This document shows positions 15,270 through 24,667 of a DNA stretch of 34,677 bases, piece by piece (the first letter of the stretch is position 1; each line of letters opens with the position of its first letter). Position numbers and translations under genes: made by a program. The stretch comes from Bacillus sp. (in: firmicutes) (GTDB taxonomy: Bacteria; Bacillota; Bacilli; Bacillales; Cytobacillaceae). Below the pieces are notes generated by a model that saw only the letters and a list, made by a program, of their open reading frames with translations, ran no database searches and was not told where the DNA came from. The stretch lies in NCBI GenBank assembly GCA_011524525.1, contig WTKE01000081.1, forward strand, positions 1 to 34,677. The letters are read 5' to 3'.

Positions 15270-16529
15270 TCAGACGGGTACATCTACCTCGTTCATATCC
15301 TTATTACCCGATACTTTAACAGGGGCTGTTTCCTTTAAGGCAAAAGATAATAGAAAAAATACAACGGCCGCTCCACTTGCGAGCCATAGCGGGGCGTACA
15401 AACTATATTTATCTGCTAGAACACCTGCAACGATTGGTCCTAAAGTGCCGCCTATAATCTCTCCTGTTAAAACAATAACTGCTATCGCAGTGGCTGCAAA
15501 CGTTCTTGGTACTGACTCAGAGGGAATAATGGCCAGATAAAGCGGCTGACCCCCGAATCCGATGGCTAGGATGAAAACGGAAATAGCTAGCAAAGCAAAA
15601 TTACTATGAAAATTTGCAATGGCTAACGGTAGGAAAATAGCTATAAACGTCACAGGCGTGATGACCGCTTTACGCACTATCTTATCGGATAAAAAAGGAA
15701 TAAACAACTGCCAAAAGAACATGGCAATACCTAAAACACCTAAAACAATACCGTATTGTGCCTCACTGTATCCAGAAACTCCCGATAAGAATAATGGCAT
15801 GAAGCTAGTGAACACCAATAAATACATCATGTAAAAAATAGCTATCAGCATGCCTACCCATACGTTTCTTGTTTTAAAAACACTCTTATATTCTCTAAAA
15901 CTTGGTTTTGCCTGTTTTTCTCCACTTTTTCCGGATGAATGTAAAAGTGGCTCCCTCATATAAAACATTAATATGATAGCAAGAATTACACCAGGAATAG
16001 CAAGTGCAAAGAAGGAATAGCGCCAATTGGTTGCGGCTGCAATGGCCACAACCAAGACAGGTGCAATCGCATTTCCTAGTAGCGGGCCAGAGCTTTGAAT
16101 AAAACCCATGTTAAATCCTCTTCGTTTCGGGGTAGATTCCGCTAAAATCGTAGACTGTACTAATGGAATAACTGGACCCTCAGATGAACCCATTAATAGT
16201 CTAACAAGGATGAGAGAGCCAAGTCCTCCAACAAGTCCAGAAGTAAAGGTTGCCGCAGAAAAGATGAGAATAAAAATAATTAAGGTCTTTTTCTTTTTTC
16301 CAAGAAAGTCTGATAAACTTGCAAATAATAAGGTTGATAATCCCCAAGCAATAGAAGTGGCTCCAACAATCATCCCCATCTGTGTGTTATTCAGACCTAA
16401 CTCTGGTGCGACAAAAGGGAATAAATAGATAATGCTAAGCCGATCCATAAATACCAAGCCAAAAACCAAAAACAATACGAATAATATACCATTCTCATAT
16501 CGGAGAACTGATGGCTTCTTCTGACTCAT
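15270..16529 (-). CDS. MFS transporter, likely aromatic acid or organic anion uptake
   Basis: A 419-residue major facilitator protein with 12 predicted helices. The first loop FVAPELGLNNTQMG and the helix 2-3 loop motif SDFLGKKKKT resemble anion:cation symporters that carry hydroxylated aromatic acids and sugar acids. The central cytoplasmic loop (about 190-215) and the MYMLYxxVFTSF-like helix 7 are as expected for 6+6 topology. It is last in the operon after the 4-hydroxybenzoate hydroxylase (69-bp gap) and before a strong terminator. Uptake of 4-hydroxybenzoate or protocatechuate is the contextual guess; sequence alone does not give the substrate. Confidence 0.82.
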   Translation of the reverse strand: MSQKKPSVLRYENGILFVLFLVFGLVFMDRLSIIYLFPFVAPELGLNNTQMGMIVGATSIAWGLSTLLFASLSDFLGKKKKTLIIFILIFSAATFTSGLVGGLGSLILVRLLMGSSEGPVIPLVQSTILAESTPKRRGFNMGFIQSSGPLLGNAIAPVLVVAIAAATNWRYSFFALAIPGVILAIILMFYMREPLLHSSGKSGEKQAKPSFREYKSVFKTRNVWVGMLIAIFYMMYLLVFTSFMPLFLSGVSGYSEAQYGIVLGVLGIAMFFWQLFIPFLSDKIVRKAVITPVTFIAIFLPLAIANFHSNFALLAISVFILAIGFGGQPLYLAIIPSESVPRTFAATAIAVIVLTGEIIGGTLGPIVAGVLADKYSLYAPLWLASGAAVVFFLLSFALKETAPVKVSGNKDMNEVDVPV

Positions 16530-16598
16530 AGCCTAACACCCCTTTTATAATTTCATCCCTAACTTGTTATCCCCTGCACGCCTTGATAGAATCTTTTA

Positions 16599-17861
<1,263 letters not shown>

Positions 17862-17871
17862 TTAAAAACAT

Positions 17872-18723
17872 TTATTTCTTTACGGCTTTACTATCTTCGT
17901 TTTCTTCCATGCCTACGACCTTTTTGGAGTCAAAGGTTAGCAATACATTCCAACTTCCAGATGATTGCCCATCTGCTAAATATGCTACTTCATCGTCCTT
18001 TTGAAGCATGCTAAACAACATAGCTAGATGACGTCCACCAGACTCAACCCTTGCCATCCTAGCATACTCAGGTAACATATCGTAAGCAGATTGATAGTCT
18101 TTGTTCATTACGAACTCAATAAATTGTTTATCTAGAGAGTGCTCCGCAACAGTTGGCTTATTATGTCGGCCCCGCACTAAATTATGAGATAAGGCACCAC
18201 TCGATACAAAAACAACTTTTTTTTCAGTTGCATGCAACACTTTTGCAATCTCTTGACCCCATCTATATGTTTCTTCAATACTAGCAGCTAGAGTAACTGA
18301 TAGATTAATAATCGGAATATCTTCCTTTGGTACAAGATATCTTAGTGGAACAACTGTCCCATAATCCCAAATATAATATGGATCGTTCACTCCTTGAACC
18401 TGTAATCCAGCATTCACCCCAGCTTGCACCAGCTGGTTAGCCAAATCGGCCTCTCCTGGATAATAATAAGGAAGATCCTTAATTAGATCGGGAGCTTCGT
18501 AGGCTGTTAATATCCCTTTATGCTCGGGTGTACAATCTACATAATGGAAGAAAGTAGAGGGCCAATGGCAGGATACTAACACAATGACATCCGGGGCAAT
18601 TCTTTCGATATCTTTTGCCACCTCTTTTAATCCTTCTACCATGTTTCTTTGAAAATCTGGGACTTCATCTTCATGACAAATACTTGGAACATGTGGAACT
18701 AATGTACATAACTCAATAGTCAT
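17872..18723 (-). CDS. praA: Class III extradiol dioxygenase, probable protocatechuate 2,3-dioxygenase
   Basis: A 283-residue LigB-superfamily ring-cleavage enzyme, the same length as E. coli HpaD (homoprotocatechuate 2,3-dioxygenase) and with the same landmarks: LVPHVPS, SCHW, YGTVVPLRYL, SSGALSH and MLPEYA. Candidate Fe(II) ligands are H11, H53 and E227, with H180 as acid/base. The gene sits between 4-oxalocrotonate tautomerase and 4-hydroxybenzoate hydroxylase genes, and a suitable decarboxylase is coded in the same region, so protocatechuate 2,3-cleavage is the best reading. Cleavage of homoprotocatechuate or 2,3-dihydroxybenzoate cannot be excluded from sequence. AGGAGG precedes the ATG by 6 nt. 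Confidence 0.8.
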   Translation of the reverse strand: MTIELCTLVPHVPSICHEDEVPDFQRNMVEGLKEVAKDIERIAPDVIVLVSCHWPSTFFHYVDCTPEHKGILTAYEAPDLIKDLPYYYPGEADLANQLVQAGVNAGLQVQGVNDPYYIWDYGTVVPLRYLVPKEDIPIINLSVTLAASIEETYRWGQEIAKVLHATEKKVVFVSSGALSHNLVRGRHNKPTVAEHSLDKQFIEFVMNKDYQSAYDMLPEYARMARVESGGRHLAMLFSMLQKDDEVAYLADGQSSGSWNVLLTFDSKKVVGMEENEDSKAVKK

Positions 18724-18745
18724 AGTGAACCTCCTATTATAGTCT

Positions 18746-18931
18746 TTACGATTCTGACTTTGGAACTCCTGCTACTCCCCAATGAGTTTTCGGAATCTCC
18801 GTCACTAACACTCGGATACTTTCTTTTGGAGCGTCCAATGTTTCAGCAACCGTATTTGTAATATTCTGAATTACTTCCGCGATTTTCTCCTTTGGTCTTC
18901 CTTCCATCATTTGTACTTGAATGATTGGCAT
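18746..18931 (-). CDS. praC: 4-oxalocrotonate tautomerase (PraC/XylH type)
   Basis: A 61-residue tautomerase starting MPIIQVQMMEGR. After Met removal, Pro1 is the catalytic base, as in all 4-OT enzymes; Arg11 and a later Arg (in SIRVLV) are in the usual places. It converts 2-hydroxymuconate to 2-oxo-3-hexenedioate. The start at 18931 is decided by this proline and by AGGAAAGGGTGG upstream; the longer GTG start at 18940 would bury the proline. It lies 22 bp before the ring-cleavage gene and 30 bp after the decarboxylase gene. Confidence 0.92.
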   Translation of the reverse strand: MPIIQVQMMEGRPKEKIAEVIQNITNTVAETLDAPKESIRVLVTEIPKTHWGVAGVPKSES

Positions 18932-18961
18932 ACGAACCACCCTTTCCTAAAATTGTCAATA

Positions 18962-19750
18962 CTAATTTGTCACCACGAAAGATACTTCACCTAATCCATC
19001 GAACCGGCCGGTAACAACATCTCCTTTTTCTAACAAAATAGCACTGGTAATTGCTCCAGATAAAATCACATCGCCCTTACGAACCTTTTCGCCTTTACGA
19101 GAAAGCATGTTTGCTAACATCGCAATCGCTTCCGCCGGGTGGCCAAGTACCGCCGCTCCTGCGCCTAGTTCCTTTATCTCTCCATTAATAGAAAGTGTTA
19201 CACCTACTAAATCAAGATCAAATTTATCTGGCTTATGAAAAGATGTACCGAAAACGACTCTAGATGTGGACGCATTATCAGCAATGACATCAGGTAAAGT
19301 AAATTGGAAATTGACATACCTACTGTCAATCAGTTCAAGTGCTGGAATGACATATTCTGTTTTTGACAATACATCTGCTGCTGTCACGTTTGGTCCTTCA
19401 ATGTCTTCTCCAATTACAAAAGCTATCTCTGCCTCTACCTTTGGGTGAATCATGTCCTGTAAATGAACCTTTCCACCATTGTCAATCAACATATAATCAA
19501 ACACATATCCATAGATGGGCTCATCTACATTCATTTGCTGCATTTTTGCTTTACTAGTTAAACCCATTTTAGGTCCGACGATTCTTCTTCCTTCTTCGAG
19601 CTTAATTTTGACAAGCTCCTCTTGGACAAGATATCCTTCCTCAACGGAGAGATCCAGCTTGATATTATCTGTTACTTTTATGACCTCGCGTTTCTCTTCT
19701 TCACCAGCAATCAAATATTTAGCAATTTCTTTATATTCCACTGTCGCCAT
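18962..19750 (-). CDS. praD: 4-oxalocrotonate decarboxylase (PraD/XylI type)
   Basis: A 262-residue member of the hydratase/decarboxylase branch of the FAH-like superfamily. Visible landmarks are GPKMGLTSKAKMQQMNVDEPIYGYVFD (about 59-85), PKVEAEIAFVIG (about 103-114; metal-binding Glu residues), ALELIDSRYVNF and a C-terminal GDVILSGAITSA. It should decarboxylate 2-oxo-3-hexenedioate to 2-hydroxypenta-2,4-dienoate with Mg2+ or Mn2+. It is a paralogue of the gene at 21710. I assign decarboxylase to this copy because it adjoins the tautomerase, matching the order praF-D-C in the known Paenibacillus operon; sequence alone leaves the two roles exchangeable. Confidence 0.8.
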   Translation of the reverse strand: MATVEYKEIAKYLIAGEEEKREVIKVTDNIKLDLSVEEGYLVQEELVKIKLEEGRRIVGPKMGLTSKAKMQQMNVDEPIYGYVFDYMLIDNGGKVHLQDMIHPKVEAEIAFVIGEDIEGPNVTAADVLSKTEYVIPALELIDSRYVNFQFTLPDVIADNASTSRVVFGTSFHKPDKFDLDLVGVTLSINGEIKELGAGAAVLGHPAEAIAMLANMLSRKGEKVRKGDVILSGAITSAILLEKGDVVTGRFDGLGEVSFVVTN

Positions 19751-19762
19751 TATATTTCCTCC

Positions 19763-20788
19763 TTATATTCCCGTCATTTGCAATTTTTTGGCAAGGTCAG
19801 CTGCTACATCAAGAATCATATCCTCCTGACCGCCAACCACTTTCATTTTTCCAAGCTCAACGAGAATATCTCGGGAATCAATTCCAAATTTTCTAGCTGC
19901 TGCTTGTGCGTGTAATAGAAAGCTAGAGTAGACGCCTGCATACCCCAATACCAAACCATCTTTTGTGATTTCTTGTGGCTTTTCTAAGATAGGTGCAACG
20001 ATTTCCTCCGCTACATCCATCATTTTGTATAGATCAACTCCCGTTTGGATACCTAAACGGTCAAGGACGGCTACGAGTACTTCAGTCTGAGTATTTCCAG
20101 CACCGGCACCAAGACAGCGGATGCTTCCATCAATTCGTTTGGCTCCCTCTTCAATCGCGGTAATACTGTTTGCGACTGCCAACGATAAGTTGTTATGGGC
20201 ATGAAACCCAATATCAATAGAGAGACTTTGTCTAAGCGCACGGATTCGCTCCTTCACTTCATGTGGCAAAAGTGCACCCGCAGAATCAACTACATACACT
20301 GTATCCGCACCGTAACTTTCCATAAGCTTCGCTTGCTCTACCAACTTTTCCGTAGGAGCCATATGAGACATCATTAAGAAGCCTACCGTTTCAAGTCCTA
20401 AATCTTTTGCAAGAGCAATATGCTGCGGTGCCACGTCGGCCTCTGTCACATGAGTCGCCACTCTCACCATCTTGGCACCAAGCTGTGCCGCATGCTTTAA
20501 TTCTTGCTTTGTTCCGATTCCTGGTATAAGAAGTACAGAAATTTTTGCTTGCTTAACTGTTGCAGCAGCCGCTTCAATTAATTCCATTTCGTTCGTTCGG
20601 GAAAATCCATATTGCAAAGAGGATCCACCTAATCCATCTCCATGTGATACCTCAATATAAGGAACATTTGCTTCATCCAATCCCTTCGCCACTTGAGTGA
20701 CCTGCTCGACTGTGAATTGATGCCGAATCGCATGACTACCATCCCTTAAAGCAACCTCTGTTAGTATTACATCCCGTTTTGCTTCCAT
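19763..20788 (-). CDS. praF: 4-hydroxy-2-oxovalerate aldolase (PraF/DmpG/MhpE)
   Basis: A 341-residue DRE-TIM metallolyase-type aldolase that splits 4-hydroxy-2-oxopentanoate into pyruvate and acetaldehyde. It has LTEVALRDGSHAIRHQF (the R-D-G-S-H motif near residue 15), YIEVSHGDGLGGSSLQYG, VVDSAGALLP, and the metal-binding HAHNNLSLAVAN (about 197-208). The C-terminal domain (from about 265) is the segment that contacts the partner dehydrogenase, whose gene lies 18 bp upstream; the pair forms a channel for acetaldehyde. Length and motifs are standard. Confidence 0.94.
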   Translation of the reverse strand: MEAKRDVILTEVALRDGSHAIRHQFTVEQVTQVAKGLDEANVPYIEVSHGDGLGGSSLQYGFSRTNEMELIEAAAATVKQAKISVLLIPGIGTKQELKHAAQLGAKMVRVATHVTEADVAPQHIALAKDLGLETVGFLMMSHMAPTEKLVEQAKLMESYGADTVYVVDSAGALLPHEVKERIRALRQSLSIDIGFHAHNNLSLAVANSITAIEEGAKRIDGSIRCLGAGAGNTQTEVLVAVLDRLGIQTGVDLYKMMDVAEEIVAPILEKPQEITKDGLVLGYAGVYSSFLLHAQAAARKFGIDSRDILVELGKMKVVGGQEDMILDVAADLAKKLQMTGI

Positions 20789-20806
20789 TTTTTCTCCTCC
20801 TTCCTC

Positions 20807-21691
20807 TTATACAATGGCTTGTGAAATTTTACGTTTTGCCCATTCTTCCGCTACTTTCACAGCAGCTGCCGTCATAATATCCAGATTTCCAGAATACTTC
20901 GGCAAATAATCTCCTGCACCTTCTACCTCAATAAAAACCGTCACATGGTTACCGTTGAAGATGGGTTCCTGTCTTAACTTATATCCAGGTACATATTCTT
21001 GTACTTGTTTTTCCATTTCTTTGATGGAACGTGTAATCCCCTCTTCATCCACCTGATCACCTTTTACTAAAACATGGATGGTGTCTCTCATCATGATCGG
21101 AGGCTCGGCTGGATTCAAGATAATGATTGCTTTCCCAACTCTTGCGCCACCAATCTTTTCGATCCCACGAGCGGTCGTTTCTGTAAATTCATCAATATTT
21201 GCCCTTGTTCCCGGACCAGCACTTTTACTAGATATGGTTGCGACAATTTCCGCATATTCCACCGGCTGGACAGAGTGAATGGCATGAACCATTGGAATTG
21301 TTGCTTGCCCTCCACATGTAATCAGATTGATATTCTCTGCATCCACATGCTCTTTTATATTTACGGGTGGTACAACAAGTGGACCAACTGCTGCTGGTGT
21401 TAAATCAAGCACTTGTTTGCCTGCCTCTCGCAAAAGCTTGGCATGTCTTACATGTGCTTTTGCTGACGTTGCATCAAAAACGATATCAGCGAGTTCTGGG
21501 CGTTCTAAAAAACCCTTTATACCATTGTCAATCGTTTCATACCCAAGCTCGTTTGCTTTTCTTAACCCGTCTGACTCCGGATCAATACCGATTACGGTTG
21601 TTAACTTTAGAACCTCTGACCGCCCTAGCTTCATCATGAGATCTGTACCGATATTTCCTGATCCAAGTATCGCAACCTTTATCTTCTCCAT
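20807..21691 (-). CDS. praG: Acetaldehyde dehydrogenase, acetylating (PraG/DmpF/MhpF)
   Basis: A 294-residue NAD-dependent enzyme that turns acetaldehyde and CoA into acetyl-CoA. The Rossmann motif [13 protein letters not shown] is at the N-terminus, and the catalytic cysteine lies in [16 protein letters not shown] (near residue 128). [27 protein letters not shown] is diagnostic for the DmpF group. The ATG at 21691 is preferred over 21700, as AAAGGATGG overlaps the latter. It sits between hydratase and aldolase genes with gaps of 18 bp on each side. Confidence 0.94.
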   Translation of the reverse strand: MEKIKVAILGSGNIGTDLMMKLGRSEVLKLTTVIGIDPESDGLRKANELGYETIDNGIKGFLERPELADIVFDATSAKAHVRHAKLLREAGKQVLDLTPAAVGPLVVPPVNIKEHVDAENINLITCGGQATIPMVHAIHSVQPVEYAEIVATISSKSAGPGTRANIDEFTETTARGIEKIGGARVGKAIIILNPAEPPIMMRDTIHVLVKGDQVDEEGITRSIKEMEKQVQEYVPGYKLRQEPIFNGNHVTVFIEVEGAGDYLPKYSGNLDIMTAAAVKVAEEWAKRKISQAIV

Positions 21692-21709
21692 AAGACCCAT
21701 CCTTTCTTA

Positions 21710-22495
21710 TTAAAAATGAACTTTTACTTCCCCAAGATGAGCAAATCTAGCAGAGAAAGTATCTCCAGCTTGCGCATCTGCAGCTGCCGATAATGCTCCA
21801 GATAAAATAATTTCTCCTGCTTTTAGGGTAATTCCGAATTCAGACAATTTGTTAGCTAGCCAAGCAACGCATGTAGCTGGGTTTCCAAGAGCGGCAGCTC
21901 CCACTCCGGTATTGACGATTTCATTGTTTTTCGAAAGCACCATCCCAAGCAATTCGAGATTGATTTCGTCTACCTTTGCTTTTCTATCTCCAAGTACGTA
22001 AAAGCCGGAAGATGCATTATCTGCGATCGTATCAGGAAGCTTAATCTTCCAATCTTTCACTCTACTATCTACAATTTCAAGTGCAGGCACAATATAATCC
22101 GTTGCTTGTAGGACATCGAGTGTCGTAATATTTGGACCGATTAAGTCCTTTTTTAGAACAAAAGCGAGTTCGGCTTCTACCTTTGGTTGCAAGACTTTCT
22201 CGATTGAAATTGTACCCCCATTTGTTACTAGCATGCTGTCTAGCAAATGACCGTAGTCAGGTTCATCCACCCCGAGAAGCTTTTGCATAGCAAGTGAGGT
22301 AAGGCCGATTTTCTTCCCAATAATTTTTTGTCCTTGTTCCACTTTCATTTGAATGTTTTCTAGTTGTATATGATAAGCTTCCGTTACAGATAGACTTGGA
22401 TCTAAGGTCGTAAGGGGATTGGTCCCTACTCCCGTCTTTTCAGCATCCGCTAATAGGGCAGCATATTCTTTTATTTTATTTGTTACAATAGACAT
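21710..22495 (-). CDS. praE: 2-oxopent-4-enoate hydratase (PraE/DmpE/MhpD type)
   Basis: A 261-residue paralogue of the enzyme at 18962, predicted to hydrate 2-hydroxypenta-2,4-dienoate to 4-hydroxy-2-oxovalerate. It shares GKKIGLTSLAMQKLLGVDEPDYGHLLD, PKVEAELAFVLK and ALEIVDSRVKDWKIKLPDTIADNAS with the decarboxylase group. Its position right after praB and before praG follows the praB-E-G-F order, which is the basis for calling this copy the hydratase. The ATG at 22495 is chosen because AGGTGG lies 8-9 nt before it; the GTG at 22507 lies inside that ribosome site. Confidence 0.8.
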   Translation of the reverse strand: MSIVTNKIKEYAALLADAEKTGVGTNPLTTLDPSLSVTEAYHIQLENIQMKVEQGQKIIGKKIGLTSLAMQKLLGVDEPDYGHLLDSMLVTNGGTISIEKVLQPKVEAELAFVLKKDLIGPNITTLDVLQATDYIVPALEIVDSRVKDWKIKLPDTIADNASSGFYVLGDRKAKVDEINLELLGMVLSKNNEIVNTGVGAAALGNPATCVAWLANKLSEFGITLKAGEIILSGALSAAADAQAGDTFSARFAHLGEVKVHF

Positions 22496-22512
22496 TCCCT
22501 GTTCCACCTTTC

Positions 22513-23976
22513 CTACAGTTTGATCGTAATATTGGACAATTCAGAGTAGAAATCAAGGCTATGCATTCCTCCGGTTCTACCAATTCCACTATTTTTCATT
22601 CCGCCAAATGGAGTTCTTAGATCTCTAAGGAACCATGTGTTTACCCAAATAATGCCCGCTTCAATTTGATGAGCCACTCGGTGTGCACGACGTAGATCAT
22701 TTGTCCAGATAGTTGCACTTAACCCGTAATGTGTATCATTTGCCTGCATGATCACTTCTTCTTCCATATCAAATGGCATGACCGTTACAACTGGTCCAAA
22801 TATTTCTTCACGAACACAACGAGAGTTACGATCAAGACCAGTGATAATGGTTGGCTCAAGGAAATACCCTTTTTCCAATCCTTCTGGTCGCTTTCCACCG
22901 GTCAGAATATTCGCTCCATCATTACGAGCAATCTCGATATAGCTATTTACTCTCTCGTAGTGTTCCTTACTTACTAAGGCACCTACGTTTGTCGCTTCCG
23001 CAAGAGGATCACCCACTCGTAATTCTCTTACTTTTTCAGCGAACTTATTAATAAACTCATTGTAAATTGGTCGTTCTACGTAAATGCGAGATCCGCAAAG
23101 GCAAACTTCCCCTTGATTAATGAAGCTAGATTTAATCGTTGTTTCAATTACTTCATCGATATCAGAATCAGCAAAAATGATATTTGGATTTTTCCCGCCT
23201 AGCTCATACGACAGCTTTTTCAACGAGTCAGCTGCAGCTTTCATAATGCTAGCTCCCGTGCTTGGTTCTCCGATGAAAGAAATGGCATCAATATCCGGGT
23301 GTTCGGAGATTGCACCACCAGCAGAATTCGGGCCAAAACCGTGTACTAGATTCACGACTCCATCTGGAACGCCAGCCTCTTTACAAATCTCCATAAGGAC
23401 CGTTGCTGTCATCGGCGTCCATTCTGCCGGTTTAATAACCGCCGTGTTCCCCATGCCAAGGCAAGGAGCAAGCTTCCAGGTAAGAAGTAATAATGGTAGA
23501 TTCCATGGCTTAATAATTCCAACAACCCCTACTGGTCGTCGGTAAGCATAATGAATGGCTTGATCGTCCTGTTGGTATGCATCTGTTCCAACAGACGTAA
23601 TATAATCGGCGAAAAAGTGAAAATTATATGCTGCACGAGGAACATCAATTTTGTTTGCTAAGGAAAATGGCTTCCCCGTGTCCAATGACTCTAGCATCGC
23701 CAATTCTTCTTGCCTTTCAAGAATCAAGTCACCAATGCGGCGAAGGATTTTGGAGCGTTCAACCAAGGTCATCTTTTTCCACGGGCCATTCAATGCTCTT
23801 CTTGCTGCACGAACAGCAAAATCCACCTCCTCTTTTCCTCCTTCTGCCACTGTTCCTAATACTTCTTCTGTTGCTGGATTGATATTTTCAAAGGTTTTAT
23901 GGTTTTGTGATTCAACAAATTGACCATTAATAAAATGTAAGCAATTGATCGCTTTCACTTTCGTTTCTACCTGCAT
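22513..23976 (-). CDS. praB: 2-hydroxymuconate 6-semialdehyde dehydrogenase (PraB/XylG)
   Basis: A 487-residue aldehyde dehydrogenase that oxidises 2-hydroxymuconate semialdehyde to 2-hydroxymuconate with NAD+. It has PWNLPLLLLTWKLAPCLGMGNTAVIKPAEWTP (cofactor domain), LSYELGGKNPNIIF with the general-base Glu (about 258), and the active-site Cys in NQGEVCLCGSRIYVE (about 292). IWVNTWFLRDLRTPFGGMKNSGIGRTGG is typical of the HMSDH branch. It is first gene of the lower-pathway operon, behind a 166-bp gap holding a promoter, an IclR-type site and a CRE. Confidence 0.92.
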   Translation of the reverse strand: MQVETKVKAINCLHFINGQFVESQNHKTFENINPATEEVLGTVAEGGKEEVDFAVRAARRALNGPWKKMTLVERSKILRRIGDLILERQEELAMLESLDTGKPFSLANKIDVPRAAYNFHFFADYITSVGTDAYQQDDQAIHYAYRRPVGVVGIIKPWNLPLLLLTWKLAPCLGMGNTAVIKPAEWTPMTATVLMEICKEAGVPDGVVNLVHGFGPNSAGGAISEHPDIDAISFIGEPSTGASIMKAAADSLKKLSYELGGKNPNIIFADSDIDEVIETTIKSSFINQGEVCLCGSRIYVERPIYNEFINKFAEKVRELRVGDPLAEATNVGALVSKEHYERVNSYIEIARNDGANILTGGKRPEGLEKGYFLEPTIITGLDRNSRCVREEIFGPVVTVMPFDMEEEVIMQANDTHYGLSATIWTNDLRRAHRVAHQIEAGIIWVNTWFLRDLRTPFGGMKNSGIGRTGGMHSLDFYSELSNITIKL

Positions 23977-24014
23977 GCTTTGTGTCCTCCTAAAAATAAT
24001 TTTTTATTAACTAC

Positions 24015-24043
24015 ATGGTAACGCTTACTCTCAGCACCAACAA
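24015..24043 (-). promoter_or_regulatory. Candidate promoter of the praB operon, overlapped by a CRE-like site
   Basis: Minus-strand -35 TTGTTG (24038-24043), 17-nt spacer, -10 TACCAT (24015-24020). Both hexamers are imperfect, as expected for a regulated promoter. A CRE-like AGTAAGCGTTACCA (24016-24029, one mismatch to the strict consensus) overlaps the -10, so CcpA would compete with RNA polymerase. Confidence 0.5.
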
Positions 24044-24050
24044 CACACTT

Positions 24051-24067
24051 GTTGCTCTATACGCAAC
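24051..24067. promoter_or_regulatory. IclR/PraR-type operator at the praB promoter
   Basis: GTTGCTCTATACGCAAC: a perfect 5-bp inverted repeat GTTGC/GCAAC around 7 bases. The same sequence with a single change (GTTTC for GTTGC) occurs at 29135-29151. In both places the site ends 7 bp upstream of the candidate -35, with the same distance to the -10. Confidence 0.72.
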
Positions 24068-24100
24068 AATCTTTATTTTTTTGAAAATTTAATTAAAATA

Positions 24101-24119
24101 CCTCCTTTTTATCAGGAGG
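24101..24119 (-). terminator. Possible terminator after the Rieske beta-subunit gene
   Basis: CCTCCT (24101-24106) pairs with AGGAGG (24114-24119), loop 7 nt, followed on the minus strand by TATTTTAATT. The stem is short and the T run is interrupted, so it would be leaky. It is 23 bp after the beta-subunit stop. Confidence 0.45.
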
Positions 24120-24142
24120 CAGTGTATTAGTTAATACTATTT

Positions 24143-24667
24143 TCAGAGAAACATACTCATATTCATCGTCGTGATTACCGATTGGTCTGGGAAAATCGTG
24201 CGTGAGGAGATTTTCCACTCACCATTTACTTTTCGAACGATATCATTTCGTTCCCCAAACATTTGCTCAATATCAGTGGTGGAGGCTCTACTTCTCATAA
24301 ATAAGAAATAACTTCTTACCTTGTACTCGTCTTCCTTTTCCGATCCTTCTACTGTTACATTTGTAATAAAATGTCGCTGCCTAGTTGCCGGGTTTTCAAC
24401 CCAGGCAGATTTCGTATACAAGCGGTTTACTCTAGTAGTAAGAGAGACCTTTGTTTCTTCAAAGAAAGCCATATCTTTAGAAATATCATCCACTCCAACA
24501 CCTTCTACCGTTTCTCTCAAAGGCATTCTGTATACGAGGTCGTCGGTAAGTAATTCTAACCATTCCTTATACTTACGATTATCAAGGAAATACGCTTCTC
24601 TGTTTAGTAGCGTCGTGATCTCAAGATGAAGCTCAGGTGTCACCATTCTTTGAATATCCAGATTCAT
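24143..24667 (-). CDS. Rieske aromatic-ring-hydroxylating oxygenase, beta subunit
   Basis: A 174-residue small subunit of the NTF2-like ring-hydroxylating beta family. Family landmarks include LNREAYFLDNRKYKEWLELLTDDLVYRMP, the RHFITNVTVEG strand, and RNDIVRKVNGEWKISSRTIFPDQSV near the end. It has no catalytic centre; it scaffolds an alpha3beta3 hexamer. Its ATG overlaps the alpha-subunit stop (ATGA at 24664), so the two are translationally coupled. The alpha/beta type excludes the alpha-only demethylases such as VanA. Confidence 0.9.
   Translation of the reverse strand: MNLDIQRMVTPELHLEITTLLNREAYFLDNRKYKEWLELLTDDLVYRMPLRETVEGVGVDDISKDMAFFEETKVSLTTRVNRLYTKSAWVENPATRQRHFITNVTVEGSEKEDEYKVRSYFLFMRSRASTTDIEQMFGERNDIVRKVNGEWKISSRTIFPDQSVITTMNMSMFL

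Noticed and set aside
22495-22507. GTG start for praE at 22507
   Set aside because: The GTG is part of the AGGTGG ribosome site that serves the ATG at 22495. The same reasoning rejects 26022 for the Rieske alpha gene, 17825 for pobA and 8130 for the second SIS gene.
23120-23545. Plus-strand 141-codon frame inside praB
   Set aside because: Shadow of the aldehyde dehydrogenase, whose motifs are intact on the minus strand.
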